Shown piece after piece: positions 11,149 to 22,846 of a stretch of DNA of 64,000 bases; the stretch's first letter is position 1, and each line of letters opens with the position of its first letter. The translations under genes were made by a program, and so were the position numbers. Under the pieces are notes generated by a model. The model was not told the DNA's origin, searched no databases, and worked only from the letters and a program-made list of their open reading frames with translations. Source of the stretch: Paramacrobiotus metropolitanus (lineage: Eukaryota; Tardigrada; Eutardigrada; Parachela; Macrobiotidae); the NCBI RefSeq assembly GCF_019649055.1, contig NW_026570343.1, positions 124,001 through 188,000 of the forward strand, in the 5' to 3' direction.

Positions 11149-11584
11149 TAAACGCCAAGACTTCACTTCATTCAAGAATACAATAACAACACAACTTGGG
11201 GTATCAAAAGGGCACAGTAGTGCCGACAACAATACGGTGCGAGGCGCCCTAACGACGCCACAGGGAGAAAAAAAATTTTCCCATAGCAAGCGGCTGGATC
11301 GCGCTAATAATGAGCCGGCCCGGCGAAGGTGACCGGCTTGTATATGCGCGCTTCCAAGCGGATATATAGTTAGGCAAAGGGGCAAGGGGAAGGCTTAGCT
11401 TCGCAGCGGCAAAGAATGTGCGCGTTCAGTGGGCGTTTATCAACAGATTTCACCAATAGTGAAACCTAACCGATAAACGCCAAGACTTCGCTTTATTCAA
11501 GAATGCAACAACAGCACAACTTGGGGTATAAAAGGGCACAGTAGTGCCGACAACAATACGGTGCGAAGCGCCCAAACGACGCCA
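11149..11584 (+). repeat. 111/112-bp direct repeat pair
   Basis: 11149-11260 and 11474-11584 are near-identical copies (start taaacgccaagactt, end aacgacgcca) 325 bp apart. Both contain a promoter-like ggggtat(a/c)aaaaggg. They sit just behind the tyrosine-recombinase remnant, where split direct repeats occur in DIRS/Ngaro-type elements. Confidence 0.8.
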
Positions 11585-11593
11585 AAAACCCTC

Positions 11594-12233
11594 CTAGTTA
11601 GACGCGACAGTTTTGGCGAAACGAGAACGGAGGTCAGGAACGCGGTTGGCGTAACCCTCGAAGCACTGGCTTGTCCAAGTTCCTTGAGCCGTCAATTCGT
11701 CAGCCGTTACTCCAATGGCAGCGGCAAAGGTGGTGCCACCCCTCCGGAAGCTGTGTAAGGAATAGCCTTTAGGGCTGTAGCCGGCGGCCATTAGCGTCCG
11801 TCTGAGGAAGTGTTAGAACTTCCCTGCTGTAGGCGGCTTAATTTTTCCCTTACCACTAACGTGAGAGAAAGGGAGGAGTGCGGGTATGCATTCAACTTTT
11901 GAAACACTGCCCGGACTGCTTGAACGGGAAAGAGCGGCGAATTCTTAATCGTTGGTATCGGCAGAATACGGAACCGCCGGCAAAAACGCTTGTTTTTATG
12001 GCGGGCACAGTTATTTCCAAACCGCTTGGCGTAAAACGTATCCCGCTGACGTGCAAGAACTTACTATTCTTGCGGAAGGGCAGGAGATTGCTTTTTCGAA
12101 GCAGCGAAAAAAGGCGATCAAGGCTGCTGCCCAAAAGGGTTTGCGGAAGCACTTTGGTAGACTCAGTAGTCGACCCTGAATTTCTCCATAGGTATGTGCA
12201 TTTGTGTACAAAATTTAAAGGAGATCGGTCCAT
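11594..12233 (-). pseudogene. Tyrosine recombinase remnant (Crypton/Ngaro/DIRS-like)
   Basis: Two minus-strand pieces fit one tyrosine recombinase. The upstream piece (12233-11892) has the beta-hairpin region with F-L-H-V-S-G-I-R-F and a Lys in I-K-T that fits the catalytic Lys. The downstream piece, read from about 11880 to 11594, has H-S-F-R-R-G-G (catalytic H-x-x-R), then G-T-W-T-S and a Tyr in C-F-E-G-Y as expected for the nucleophile. A frameshift lies near 11885 and an in-frame TAA near 11827. These enzymes insert DNA through a covalent phosphotyrosine. The class (Crypton versus DIRS/Ngaro) cannot be decided without an RT, which I do not see here. Confidence 0.7.
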
Positions 12234-12239
12234 AATGAG

Positions 12240-13046
12240 ACTTTTGGTACACCTGAATGCATTTAAACTTTTTGGAATTTTCGAACAGCCATAACTCCCG
12301 AACCGGATGTTGCGCGCACAAACGGCTTTTACGCCTATGTATACAAATCATCTGGCTACAGAATGTAATAAAACAAAGCAAAGAAGTGTTTCCGAGTGCG
12401 CGAAAGTGAAAGTTTTCGTGCATGTACACGAATTTGATACTATGTACCGGGCCAAAACCCTTAAGTGCACTTACAAAATTTAGCCTAATAAATTATTTAT
12501 TAAGCTTACTATATCTACGATACTAATTTAGTATAATTAAATGCATATACTATTAAATACCCATTAAATATCTTATACTCATTAAATACTAATTATACTA
12601 GAAAGGACGTACCAAAAGAAAGTTTACCTATTTTGCCTCCCTGCCATCTGAAGTAACACCCAACTGATATATTTTTTGTTACATAAGCAATTATGCAAAC
12701 AACCCAGGAAAATTAGAATCAAATGGTTTGCTGAAAAACGGGAGGGAGTAGAAATAGAATAATTTGTACTTTGTGCCACTTTTGTGCCAGCTTTTCCACG
12801 GGCTTTTTAAAAACCTATTCATTCTTGTATGTATCACTTCGGCCCCAGTCCAGTTTTTGGCATCAATAAATAAAAGCATTAATTGCAATAGTGTGCTTAA
12901 TATTTATGTTGTGGCAGATCTTCTTAGAAAGTGAAAGAAAACCGCGTGAAAAACCGCGCCTTTAAATGGTAATTCTCGAACTTATCCAGTTTTGAATTAA
13001 AATTGAAAGGGCTGGGCTAGGCTCGCACAGACACTCGCAAAAAATC
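12240..13046. other. No supported gene
   Basis: AT-rich, with a run of short att/tta repeats at 12520-12600. No coding signal. Confidence 0.4.
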
Positions 13047-13120
13047 TGCCGATTGAGGGAATCAAACCCACAATCTCCATACTATAAGGCCTCGAGAGAG
13101 GCACCACTAGGCTATCGGCA
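13047..13120 (-). tRNA. tRNA-like sequence (degenerate tRNA or SINE head)
   Basis: 74 nt with matching 7-nt ends (tgccgat / atcggca), an internal A-box-like tagcctagtgg and a B-box-like gggtttgattccc on the minus strand. D- and anticodon arms do not fold into standard stems and no anticodon can be assigned. It is therefore more likely a tRNA pseudogene or a tRNA-derived SINE head than a working tRNA. Confidence 0.4.
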
Positions 13121-15312
13121 AAGCATACAGTCTAATGAAATACATGTATTCTATCGAACGATCCTATAGAGAGCGGATGCCGCTCTGACAACATGATTAT
13201 TTTTCATTAAACAGTGCAATTTTTGCACAAAAACCCAAATTAGAAACTGAACCTGGAATTACATATGCCTCAGCTTTTTGCATCAAAATAAAGTTATTGG
13301 AAGCTGGAGACAGCGAATTATCACAAAAAAGTTAAAAAAAATTCTACACTTGACTTGTAAAAGCAGACAGAGTTTTCTGAGTTTCCGAATCTAACATGAT
13401 TAGATTACAATCAAACATACTGGAGGTGAACTTACATCACAGATCCTGGAGTACGGAAAGCCACAGGATATTATACGCCGGCTTTGTCCGGCAACGATAA
13501 GGCAGCGCCGCAGCGGCCGGATCTGACAATGGTTCAAGTTCATTAACAAAAGTAGTGATCGACCAGAGTACTATTACGGTGCACTCAAGGGTACGGTTTT
13601 TCCGTAATAATTTACCTTTATTTTGCCTTTACTGCCAAATTACAAATTTTTAAAATTTTGCTAAATATTTGCGCAAGTATACTTATGCCGTAACCAAAGA
13701 CATTGCGTATGAACGTGCTGACAAATCGGCCGACGAAATTTTCGAAAATTCACGATTTGGTAGTGGCCTATGTGTTACCGGTAGCATGTGCTCACTCTTA
13801 ACATCAGCGAATCGACAACTGAAAGGGTCAATGTTTGGCGTAGCCCTTTCACTATAAGCGTGCTGAGGAGTCCGCTTCTGCTTCTCTGGCTCTTTTTCTC
13901 GATTGCGCGCGCGCGGTGGGCACGATAATACGAAACAGTACGTAATACGTATTTAAACAGAAAGCGAATATCTACAACATTTGAAATAGGAAGCAGTTGA
14001 TACATTTTTCTTTGGTAAAGAGACAACACCGACCGCAAATTTGGAAATTAACTTTGACAATGGAACGTAGTATCTGTGTCGCTCACGTAAATACCCTGTA
14101 CAAGTGCAGGCTCTATATGGAGTTCTGCAGGAGCAGCAAAACTGATGATCTGCGTCTGATCTAAGTCATTTAACCACATGTATTGCCGTAACCTCTCACT
14201 CCAGGCGGGTGAAGGCAGGAGAACAGGGAAAGGGTCCGAGTAAAATGGTTTGTACCCATTAAAGAATGTGTTTAAACTTCAGTAGTGCGTACTGTGCAGT
14301 GTCCAGTTCCTGTGCCTGTACAGTATAGCTACACCTTTACCGGCTTTAAATGCGCGCTATACGGTGGTACGTAAACCTGTAAAACGGTCCCGAATAGTGC
14401 TATGCAACTAAACTGCTCCTACTTACAAAGTGGCAAAAACCATTTTTATGCTGGCGGCGGTACGTTGGGTACTCGTATGTAAAACGTAAATACCGTACAT
14501 GTACGAAATTTTTCTTTTTCCTGCTGTACTTCCAGTCCAGTCTTGATTGTTTTGGGATAGCATGTGCAAGTATCTATATATTGAACTGTGTATATGAGTT
14601 AGAAAATTGTTTGTCTGTGCAATATCTTTCGAAATTTATAGGTGAAAGCTTGAAATGTTTTAAAATACAATGAAACAAGTTCATTGTCACTGAAGCCTAC
14701 CGTAGGTACAGATGGATCTCCTTCTAATTTTGCAAAAATCTAAGAAACTGCAAACTATTTTTACGACGAATCACTTAATTACAGTATTACAAGCCCAGCA
14801 CGGATCAATAATGTCTTAAGATTCCGAGCATGTTAAAAGGCTGATTACTTATGTAATAAGTAATGGCACGATGATTATTACATTAAGGACGCACGAACAA
14901 AATAAACAGGCATGAGCAGAATCTGTTATTTTGCTTATTCGCAGTTCGCTAATTTCAATGACAATTCGATGTAATAACAAGAATTGTAATAAAATCTCGG
15001 GATATACAAACAGCCGATGTTAAGCTAATGGCCACCATGGTAACAAGCTTTTGAATGACCACTGGACTGTGGGTAGCGGGTTTTCCAGAAAATTGATGAT
15101 GCAGGAACACTCTCGACACTGAAAGGATTCTGTAGCACTTTAGAGCGTGCAGGTTGGATGTGTGGAACGGGAGAACATTCACTGCCTGTCCACTCCTTCA
15201 CCGCCACCAAACTGCTTGATCTGTGTTTTGCCCAGCTTGAACAGCGCAAGGCAGTGGACAAAGCTATCCATTAAACACAGAAGGCTAAATGCAAAAGAAG
15301 AAGAGCAAATCT
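13121..15312. other. Long stretch without a supported gene
   Basis: Contains a GC-rich patch (13470-13530) and scattered short open frames, none with recognisable protein features. Confidence 0.45.
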
Positions 15313-15413
15313 TCGGCATGGTGGAGATGTAACAACAAACACAAAAATATTTGCACTTTAAAATGGAAGGATGCTGGTCAGATGAATATAGAAATTAATC
15401 TCCACCATGCCGA
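15313..15413. repeat. 16-nt perfect inverted repeat around a start codon
   Basis: Arms tcggcatggtggagat (15313-15328) and its exact reverse complement (15398-15413), loop 69 nt. The ATG of the next ORF (15407) lies inside the right arm, so an RNA hairpin would bury it. Confidence 0.75.
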
Positions 15414-16024
15414 GGAAATCACGAAACGGCCAGCTTTTTGAATGGTTGCATGTAAACTTAGAGGTCATAAAGTATCGACGTAACAACGTTCACCGATATG
15501 TGAATGCGCGAATGCTGACCGAGTTACTGGCACATTCTAATCCGACCGTTACCCGCTATAAGATTTCAAGGGCTATCAGGATCGCGTTTCCAGCGACCCA
15601 CCAGTACAAGAAATCCCTTATCAGACGGACGAAGGAAGGAAGTCTTCATTACGACCAACTGCGTATGCGAACAACAAACAGAGAGCTGTCGCCGGAAATT
15701 CCTGAACAGGAAATCAGCGTGCAGCAACCTCTCCAAGCTGTTACGGGACCGCCATTTACCATTCCCACTACTGCTCCATCTACCTCCTGTTTCGTGCCCT
15801 CCTGTGCATTAATGAAATACACCATGGACCCTATGGCTGTTGGCAAAACTCAGTATGTTGATACGACTCTCGTTGCACGTTTCTCAGATTTGGCAAGTAA
15901 AGTATACAAGGATCTGGCAGAACAAGTCCGGCGTTGCGTTGTCCGACAAAGTGCACCACCTCCACAGCCAAACTGGACAAGTACGGAAGACAGATTCAAA
16001 ACAGCCGCATCTCCACTACAATGA
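15407..16024 (+). CDS. Hypothetical protein with possible winged-helix N-terminus
   Basis: 205 residues from ATG 15407. Residues about 30-85 are basic and helical, with a pattern I-S-R-A-I-R-I-A-F-P followed by a Lys/Arg run and an aromatic strand. This resembles an RFX-type winged helix by eye, a weak match. The middle is Pro/Thr/Ser-rich, and the end is helical then Pro-rich. A second frame (15934-16179) overlaps the C-terminus and ends in a strongly acidic Asp/Ser tail that looks like real coding sequence. The two are probably one gene broken by a frameshift, or joined by splicing I cannot place. A poly(A) signal AATAAA follows near 16200. No function is claimed. Confidence 0.45.
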   Translation: MPRKSRNGQLFEWLHVNLEVIKYRRNNVHRYVNARMLTELLAHSNPTVTRYKISRAIRIAFPATHQYKKSLIRRTKEGSLHYDQLRMRTTNRELSPEIPEQEISVQQPLQAVTGPPFTIPTTAPSTSCFVPSCALMKYTMDPMAVGKTQYVDTTLVARFSDLASKVYKDLAEQVRRCVVRQSAPPPQPNWTSTEDRFKTAASPLQ

Positions 16025-16179
16025 GACGCTCTCGCCGGGATGCTGACCCCGAGCCAGCTTTTCATGGGTTCGCTCTACACGAAATCCTGGATGATCCCCT
16101 TCCAGTAGAAGAATGGGATATGGACGACAATGGGGACGCAGAGAGTGATTCCGACTCGGACTATAATCCTTACGAGTAA
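15934..16179 (+). CDS. Acidic C-terminal segment of the hypothetical gene
   Basis: This frame is protein-like from about 16021 to TAA 16177-16179: basic R-R-S-R-R start, hydrophobic middle, then an acidic tail with repeated S-D. It overlaps the preceding ORF by 91 nt in another frame. The acidic tail and nearby AATAAA suggest it is the true 3' end of the same gene. Confidence 0.4.
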   Translation: MRCPTKCTTSTAKLDKYGRQIQNSRISTTMRRSRRDADPEPAFHGFALHEILDDPLPVEEWDMDDNGDAESDSDSDYNPYE

Positions 16180-17330
16180 TCATTTTTTGATTATTGCATA
16201 ATAAAATGTGCGCATTATAGGCCTTTGTAGCATCATACGTTGTTAAAGTAACGATGCCAATATCGATCTATTTATATTCCGCATATATAATCGCATTTAT
16301 TTGTTCGATTATTTCGTTGAATCATACTAACATGGTTGTTTTTGGTTTTTTCTGTTATTAATGCCGACGGCTATCAAGTGCAGTTATTGTTAGCAATATT
16401 ATAAAATCATGCTGTCTTCGCAGTGACGTTCACTCCCGATATCCACAATACGATTTTTATACAGATTAGTGATTTATTTAAGCTAATACCCTGTACATAA
16501 ATCTGCACACAATATAAGTAACTACAGAGTATATTATTCTACACCATACTGATATATAAATGCTTATACATGCTGCTCGCTTGCTTGCCCTAAGGGCTGC
16601 TGAGACTAAACTAGTATAATTACGAATAACCTGTACTGCACTGCATTGCACAGTGGTAGTATGCAAACTTTTAATTGTTGTATGGCCACGCCCCTTGACG
16701 ATGTCAGATAGAAATATTTTTTTAAGCATTCTATAATAGTACACTACCATTTTACAAAATCTGAGAATCTTTTGGATTTGGAGGATGCCTGTGTGCCCTG
16801 GTCAGGCTTATAGCATAGCATTCAGAATCAGACTTTCGGCTCAGACCATTTGCAACTTCTATGGCGCAGAAATGTTACAGGAAAGCCGGTTTAATATTCT
16901 GTACATGCAGATACACACGTTCGCACCAGGCTTGAAGTTCCTTTGGGGTTGTCTGCTCTTGTACCGTAATATAATAATAATAGCTGTATAAAGCAATCTT
17001 TATAATAATTATGCAGTGCGATATTATGTAGTACGTGAGCACCATGCACAGCCGCAATGTCCCATTCCAGCCTTGTGAAGAAAGCATGTACTGTACATGA
17101 AATACAGCCACTGGCCCACACCAATGTCATCCCGCTCCAAGCGGAAATTGCTGCTTTATTTGGTTGATACTTGGTAGCATAACAATCAATAACTTATCGT
17201 ATCGAAATAAACTAAGTCTGAATTTATTAACCACCTTATACCGTTTCCCATTAACAAATCGGCGCAGTTCTTGAGCAAAATTATGACCAATTAGCCGCCT
17301 TGTAGACCATAAACGATGGAGCTTAGATTA
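16180..17330. other. Intergenic, with a copy of a short dispersed repeat
   Basis: 16775-16812 repeats the sequence at 9706-9745. A possible minus-strand poly(A) signal (tttatt, 17222-17228) lies about 100 nt behind the HSP70-like gene. No coding region recognised. Confidence 0.4.
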
Positions 17331-19273
17331 TCAGGCGTTATCTAAAATGATTTTTATGTTTTTTTCGTAATTCGCAATGTCGCCTTTGCCTTTCGCAGTA
17401 GCGTGGAGGATATTACTTGCATCAGTATAAAAAGTGACGTAAAATTCGCATTCTCCCGCTGGCCGTGGCGGCAGACCGTCGATGGTGAATTCACCAATAC
17501 GGAACTGATCGACATCAAATCCGTTTCTACTTTGATGAATAACAAATGTAGCCTCACTCTGTTTGTTGTCACACGTACCAAAACTGCGCGTTACCCTACA
17601 CGGATACGGATCCCCTCTGGAAATTAGCCGGCTCACGTAATCCTTATTTTGCGTATCGTCCACTACTTCCAGTCCGTAGTAATATGCCGTAACCTCTTGT
17701 ATATTACTAATTTGGCCACCGTTGATGCGGTAGGACTGTATGGCCGCGCCCCGGGCAACGATTTCGTCGGGATTAGTGTCCGCACAGATCGCATCGTTCT
17801 TACCGAAGAATCTTTTTAACATTTCCTTAACGGCTGGTAACTTGGAGCTCCCGCCTACCAGTACCACTTTGTCAATATCGGGCGCTAATATCTTTGCCGC
17901 TGTCAGAGCGCGGTTTACAGGTGCCAAGATTTTCTCTTGCATATCGCTAAACATTGCATTGAAGGTCTCTCGCAATAATACTGCCTCGTACTTGACGTGA
18001 CCCAGAAGACCATGAGCAAATTTTCGGTATTTGGGGGTCTTTGAGCTGGACAGAGCGATTTTAGCGTCCTCCGCAATGATCTTTAGAGCGGCACGAGCTT
18101 TCGCGCTCTCAGTCAGGTTGACACCATGCTTTTGCTCAATATCTCTCAAAAAATAGTTGACAATTGCCTCATCAAAATCCTCCCCACCCAAATGCATGTC
18201 GCCGTCGGTGGTGATGACTCGGTATTCCCCGCGGGCCTCTACTCGCATTATCGTAATATCCAGGGTGCCACCACCAAAATCAAACACAAGAATAGTTGAT
18301 TGTTGGTCGAGCGCATCCCCGTATGCGATAGCCGCGGCCGTCGGCTCATTGAGTAGAGTTACATCGCTGAAACCAGCCAAATAAGCGGCGCTTAGGGTGG
18401 CTGCGCGTTGAGGTTCCGTAAAGTTAGCCGGAACCGTGACAACCGCTTGGGACACATCGGTAGCCAGGAAGTGCTCGGCGGTTGTTTTAAGGTACGCAAG
18501 TATTGTGCCGCTGATTTGTTCCGGACGGAAGGTCTTCCTCCATATAATCTCATTGGACTCACTAAGTTGTTCTACCTATAACAGCATAAGGTGTTGTTAC
18601 TAATAATGGCGATGCAAAACTCAGTCCGATGTGAAGGTCCGCTATACTTGTACTTTGCCGGTATACCGTTCAAATAGCAAATCTGGGGATACGGGTTTAT
18701 ATGCTGTCTACGGGTTCTGAAATACCGCAGTCAGTTTTTTGTATGCTGTGACAGCTGCGTCAGATGCGTACAAAGCTTTGTGCTATCATTAACTTTACTG
18801 TGATGACCGGTACGCACAGTATTATAATACTGTGTTTCATTTTCTCGGACCACTGTCAGATTAAGCCGTATCTGATGAGCTCATTTAGGTGTCATCGTTC
18901 CTGCAGCAGCAAGTAGCTTCTGAGGAATTTTACTGCTGCTTCGGTTACCAGCAGTTTCACTAACCTGCACTACCGGTGAGCCATTTTCGTTGATAATCTT
19001 GAAAGGCATACGATCCTTCTCGGTCCGCACGGCTTCCTCGGCAAAATTCCGCCCAATTATCCGTTTCGCGCTATGCACAGTATTGGTGGGGTGCTCAGGG
19101 CTCTGCTCTTTGGCAAATTTTCCCACTTCATTGTCACCTTGTTCGTAGCGGATCCAACTAGGGGTGATTGGCTCCCCGTCGGCGTTGAGTACCACTTCTG
19201 GTTTGCAGCCATGCTTTCTCACGTAGACGCAGCACCGGGTGGTGCCTAGATCGATTCCAACTCCGACCGTCAT
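17331..19273 (-). CDS. HSP70-like chaperone without lid domain, two exons
   Basis: ATG 19273; exon 1 19273-18949 (325 nt), intron 18948-18572, exon 2 18571-17331 (1241 nt), total 521 residues. The donor gtaacc and an AG acceptor keep phase 1 and make a seamless HSP70 alignment. Nucleotide-binding-domain motifs are intact: G-I-D-L-G-T-T (phosphate 1), N-E-P-T-A-A-A-I-A-Y-G (connect 1), F-D-F-G-G-G-T-L-D (phosphate 2) and V-L-V-G-G-S-S-K-L-P (adenosine). After the linker, the substrate-binding beta-sandwich is present but diverged, and the protein ends right behind it. The alpha-helical lid and any EEVD or KDEL tail are missing, so it is shorter than the usual 640 residues and more like Ssz1/HSPA14 in length. 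Cytosolic location is inferred from the absence of a signal peptide. Fold assignment is secure; function as a general chaperone is doubtful. Confidence 0.9.
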
Positions 19274-20949
19274 TTTTAGTTTACTGGTAATGCAGTATGT
19301 GGTATAGAAATGCAAATTTCCAATCGAGGCTAGCAGCGCACCAAAAATTTTTGTACTGCTGCAAGCCGATACAATGTGGGATGTTATTGCGGCAGAAAAT
19401 TTATCGAAGACAACGTGTACATAATCATATATTATCAGGCAAGCCATACATTCGAAAAACCCATATCATGCTGTTTGGTGAAATGTCGGATCAATGTACA
19501 GTAATCAGCTGCGACATCCTTCATGAAATGTAGAAAACTATGATAATAAAAGATAATCGGCAGCTTACAGATAATAAAGCGCTTGATTACCTTCCTGTAT
19601 TTATTGAAGTAATGCATAAAGATACTGGTTTTGATTAGAAGTCCTTTCCAATGGGTAGGGGACCGCACTCAGGCTGTGAAAGATCAGCGTTAAACTCTTT
19701 CGATGTTGAACAGTTTGCGATGGCATGGCTACATAACCATAACGACAATAAGTAAGTATTCGAGCAGGCTTGTACGGATGACATTGTAAACCACTAGTTT
19801 TAATTAACAAAGTGTGAACTCCTTTAATTTTACAAAATTGAATTGCATCTGATGAATAAAATTATTTTTTAAAAGTTGTGTATGCACCAAAGTTTTCTGC
19901 GGATGCAGTCAGAGCACTCTGAACAACGCCAAGTGATCTGAAGAGTCACAAAATAGTTCATTCTGAATGTACCGCAGCTGATTGTGGCTGTCCTTACGGC
20001 ATTACAATTTTTTTTGTGTACCGCAGTTGGTCAATCTTTCCTTTTTATTTGCAACTATCACCTGCTGCCACTTGGCATAGAGATCTTTTCTGTTGCGCAG
20101 CAAGAAAAGCTGTATCCAGAGCTTAAGCCCTAAAACAGTTTTGAATTATGGGATTTTGCACGGTTATTTCTGAAATTTGCAATCGTGGAAGAACAGTTCT
20201 TTTACAAAGTATCCGGACCAGTCTTGTTCTTCGTTTGCTTCTTTATGGAAATTTTTTAGGTTTATGCTTCGAAATACAGATGCATAAACGAAGTTTTTAC
20301 TATGCAGACTAGTAATTTCTGGTAATTGTATTTGCAAGAAAATTTTAGCACCAGTTGACTGAAATATGAAGACATATCCTTAAAGCAACCGCAACATGAG
20401 AAAAACCGAGGTGTATGTTTAACGACGCATTACGTATTTAATAACGAAATATAAAGTAAAAGTTACAATGAACGTTGGTTGCTCCTTTTCTGGAATTCCT
20501 TTAAATGCTAATCACGACACTGTGGCAATCATTGCATATGTGTAAGTGACTAGTCACTCACACTGTTTTGATGCCGTCTTTTTACATAACGTTTTACTGG
20601 ATTTTACAAATATGCAAGCCTGTCTCATGGACGGGTGAACACTGAAAACGAGCAGTATACTGTATAGGCTTGCTTAATAATGCGCCGTATTACTGTAAAC
20701 AGCTAAAGTCACAACTTGTCAGATTTCGCGGTTATAGTGTTCACCAGTCCCTGGGGACGGGCTTGTAACGTTCAGAAAGGAAACATGTTTATAACTTGGT
20801 TAGAAACTACAGTATCGAAAAATAAAATTTTTGCTCGATGTACCCGCATCTCTCATTGTGCTGACATTCATTTTCTACGCTAGATCTTTAGCAACTGCCG
20901 CGGAAACGGATATTCATCTCAAGGGTGCTTTATGCCTCCTTTACGACAC
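19274..20949. other. Intergenic, no supported gene
   Basis: Upstream region of the HSP70-like gene and left flank of the LTR element. I see no clear heat-shock element array. The open frame 20831-21082 merely runs into the LTR and is not taken as a gene. Confidence 0.4.
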
Positions 20950-21288
20950 TCTAATGCTAGATCCAGAATGGATCCAGCGACAGAGACCTAAACGGAATAG
21001 ATCCTGTGGAGTGAGCAATGCGATCTGGATTGCGAACTATGTGGAAACACAAGACGTCGCACCGCTAATTGCTGACTTTTAATAATATTGAAAGTCTGCA
21101 CAACAGAAAATCAACACTGATCGGCGCAGCTCGATCGTAAATCGTAGAGCCAATTCAACAGTGTGCAGCACGTGCTATGCCGCGCCCACTAACAAAACGC
21201 AAGCCAATCAGAAGCGAGACACAACACAGACACGTAATCCGAGTGGCGCAGCGTTGCGGACGTGAACGCTAGTGAACCCCTGCTCACA
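20950..21288 (-). repeat. 3' LTR of the giant element
   Basis: 339 bp, 98% identical to 41294-41632 by hand comparison. On the sense (minus) strand it begins TGTGAGC and ends ...GCATTAGA. The canonical CA end would be five bases earlier. No purine-rich tract precedes it, which is unusual. Confidence 0.9.
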
Positions 21289-21650
21289 TGCCTCTGGGGG
21301 GATGCCGAGCTCCGTTGAGGCTGGACACACTCCCGAATCCACGAAAAGACGACGGTCGCCAGTGTCTGTGCGTGCTCAAAAACATCAAATTCTCTTATTC
21401 CATTTATCACATCAATTCCATAAGGCACAATTCCATTAACACGATGAGAATAAAGAGATCCATTTATAAAAATACTATCATCATAAAACAGATCAACAGT
21501 TAAAGGATCAACAAAAGTATTAATCAAATGTAGACTAGGATCCCCCATTTCTGACTCGTAAAGGTCACAGGTTCTGTCCACCGTTTTCCGCACTTTGGCC
21601 CATTCCGCTCTGTTGAGCAATTCCGCGCATCCGTAGTGCGACTTCATCAC
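21189..21650 (-). CDS. Last ORF of the giant element, running into the LTR
   Basis: 153 residues from ATG 21650, ending inside the 3' LTR (stop 21189-21191). The first 110 residues look globular (mixed charged and aromatic, with repeated N-G words); the rest is LTR translation. I do not recognise a family. It carries one octamer copy at 21560. Confidence 0.35.
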   Translation of the reverse strand: MMKSHYGCAELLNRAEWAKVRKTVDRTCDLYESEMGDPSLHLINTFVDPLTVDLFYDDSIFINGSLYSHRVNGIVPYGIDVINGIREFDVFEHAQTLATVVFSWIRECVQPQRSSASPQRHVSRGSLAFTSATLRHSDYVSVLCLASDWLAFC

Positions 21651-22846
21651 AATCCGCTTGAAAATCAGGTGCGTATCAAGTACGACTTCGGGAATACTGC
21701 TTCAATTTTCGGAATTGGTGCGTATCAGTTGTACGACTTAAAATGAGATCCAATAAAGGTCATGGAGGGACGTCATGTAGACAAGCGTAGTTCGCTTCCT
21801 CCCTGGTAAAGGTCATCCTTTGTTGAGATGATTCGTTGAGATGTGCGACTCATTTTGGGTTAATGGTCCCAAAAGGTCATGCGACTTGAATTCAGATACG
21901 GTGACTCTGTTGGGCAATGATGATCCCAAAGGTCATCCAACTTCTTTTCAAACTTCCATGTAAGGTCATGGAGGAACTTAGCCAATTTTCTGCAGCTTCA
22001 AGCACTTCTTTGCTTGCCTCCCTGGTAGAAGCTTTTAATTTGACCTTACCGTCGCACATCCAACTTCAACATGCCTCGAGCGGCAAAAGTGCCGGCAGAG
22101 TTTACCGTAACATCTCTGATGGGGCCGGCTAACTACCGCATTGAATTTACCCCATGACGTTTCCACATTCAATCTTTTACTCTTGTTCGCCGCTTGTGGC
22201 CCACCTTCGTTTCGAGAGATCCGGCTTAATTACCGTAGTTTCTCTCGTTAAGTTCTGACACTGAATCGCTTGGAGAGATGGCCGGCACATTTTACCGTAG
22301 CAACTCTAATGAGGCCGGCTGACTGCCGCATTTAGTTTACCCCAATAACATTCCACCTGTTGTCTTTCTCTTTTCGCCGCTTGTGGCCCCCTTTCGTATT
22401 CAAGAGATCCGGCTTGATTACCGTAGTTTCTCTCGCCAGTTTTATTCGAACTAACACTGAATCGCTTAAGGAGGAGAGCCGGCTAACTGCCGTAACTGCT
22501 CCCTTGGGGCCGGCTTTAGAGACCGAATCAATTTCAACCCCAATTTCAACCCCGAACTAACACTGAATCGCTTAAGGAGGAGAGCCAGCTGACTGCCGTA
22601 ACTGCTCCCTTGGGGCCGGCTTTAGGGACCGAATCAATTTCAACCCCAATAGATGCTCCACATGATTTCTTTATCCCTTCTGATTCTGTGCTATAAACGC
22701 TGCAAACAACAAATACACAAATACAGTTAGTGTGAATATGTCACGCCGCCCCTATACAACAACCATTTTTAATTTTTGTGACGTACCGACAAATGCCGTA
22801 GACGTCCTTTTAATCGATCAACACTATTCCATCCTAACGATCAACA
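21651..22846 (-). other. Noncoding 3' region with octamers and GCCGGC-type repeats
   Basis: Four exact AAAGGTCA copies on the plus strand (21755, 21808, 21872, 21928) plus AAGGTCA at 21962. From 22085 to 22650 it holds degenerate repeats built on gccggct(a/g)actgccgta: a pair at 22140-22450 and a near-perfect tandem pair at 22456-22558 and 22559-22649. No coding frame is convincing. Confidence 0.6.
22456..22649. repeat. Tandem pair of about 97-103-bp repeats
   Basis: Both copies read cactgaatcgcttaaggagg, then agccggctaactgccgtaac-like sequence, and end in a run of caatttcaacccc. Two changes distinguish the cores. Confidence 0.75.

Noticed and set aside
13047-13120. Functional tRNA gene
   Set aside because: Ends and A/B boxes are present, but the D- and anticodon arms do not pair and no anticodon can be read, so only a tRNA-like call was made.
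20831-21082. Plus-strand frame entering the LTR
   Set aside because: Half of it is LTR sequence read antisense to the element, and the rest is not protein-like beyond a hydrophobic start.
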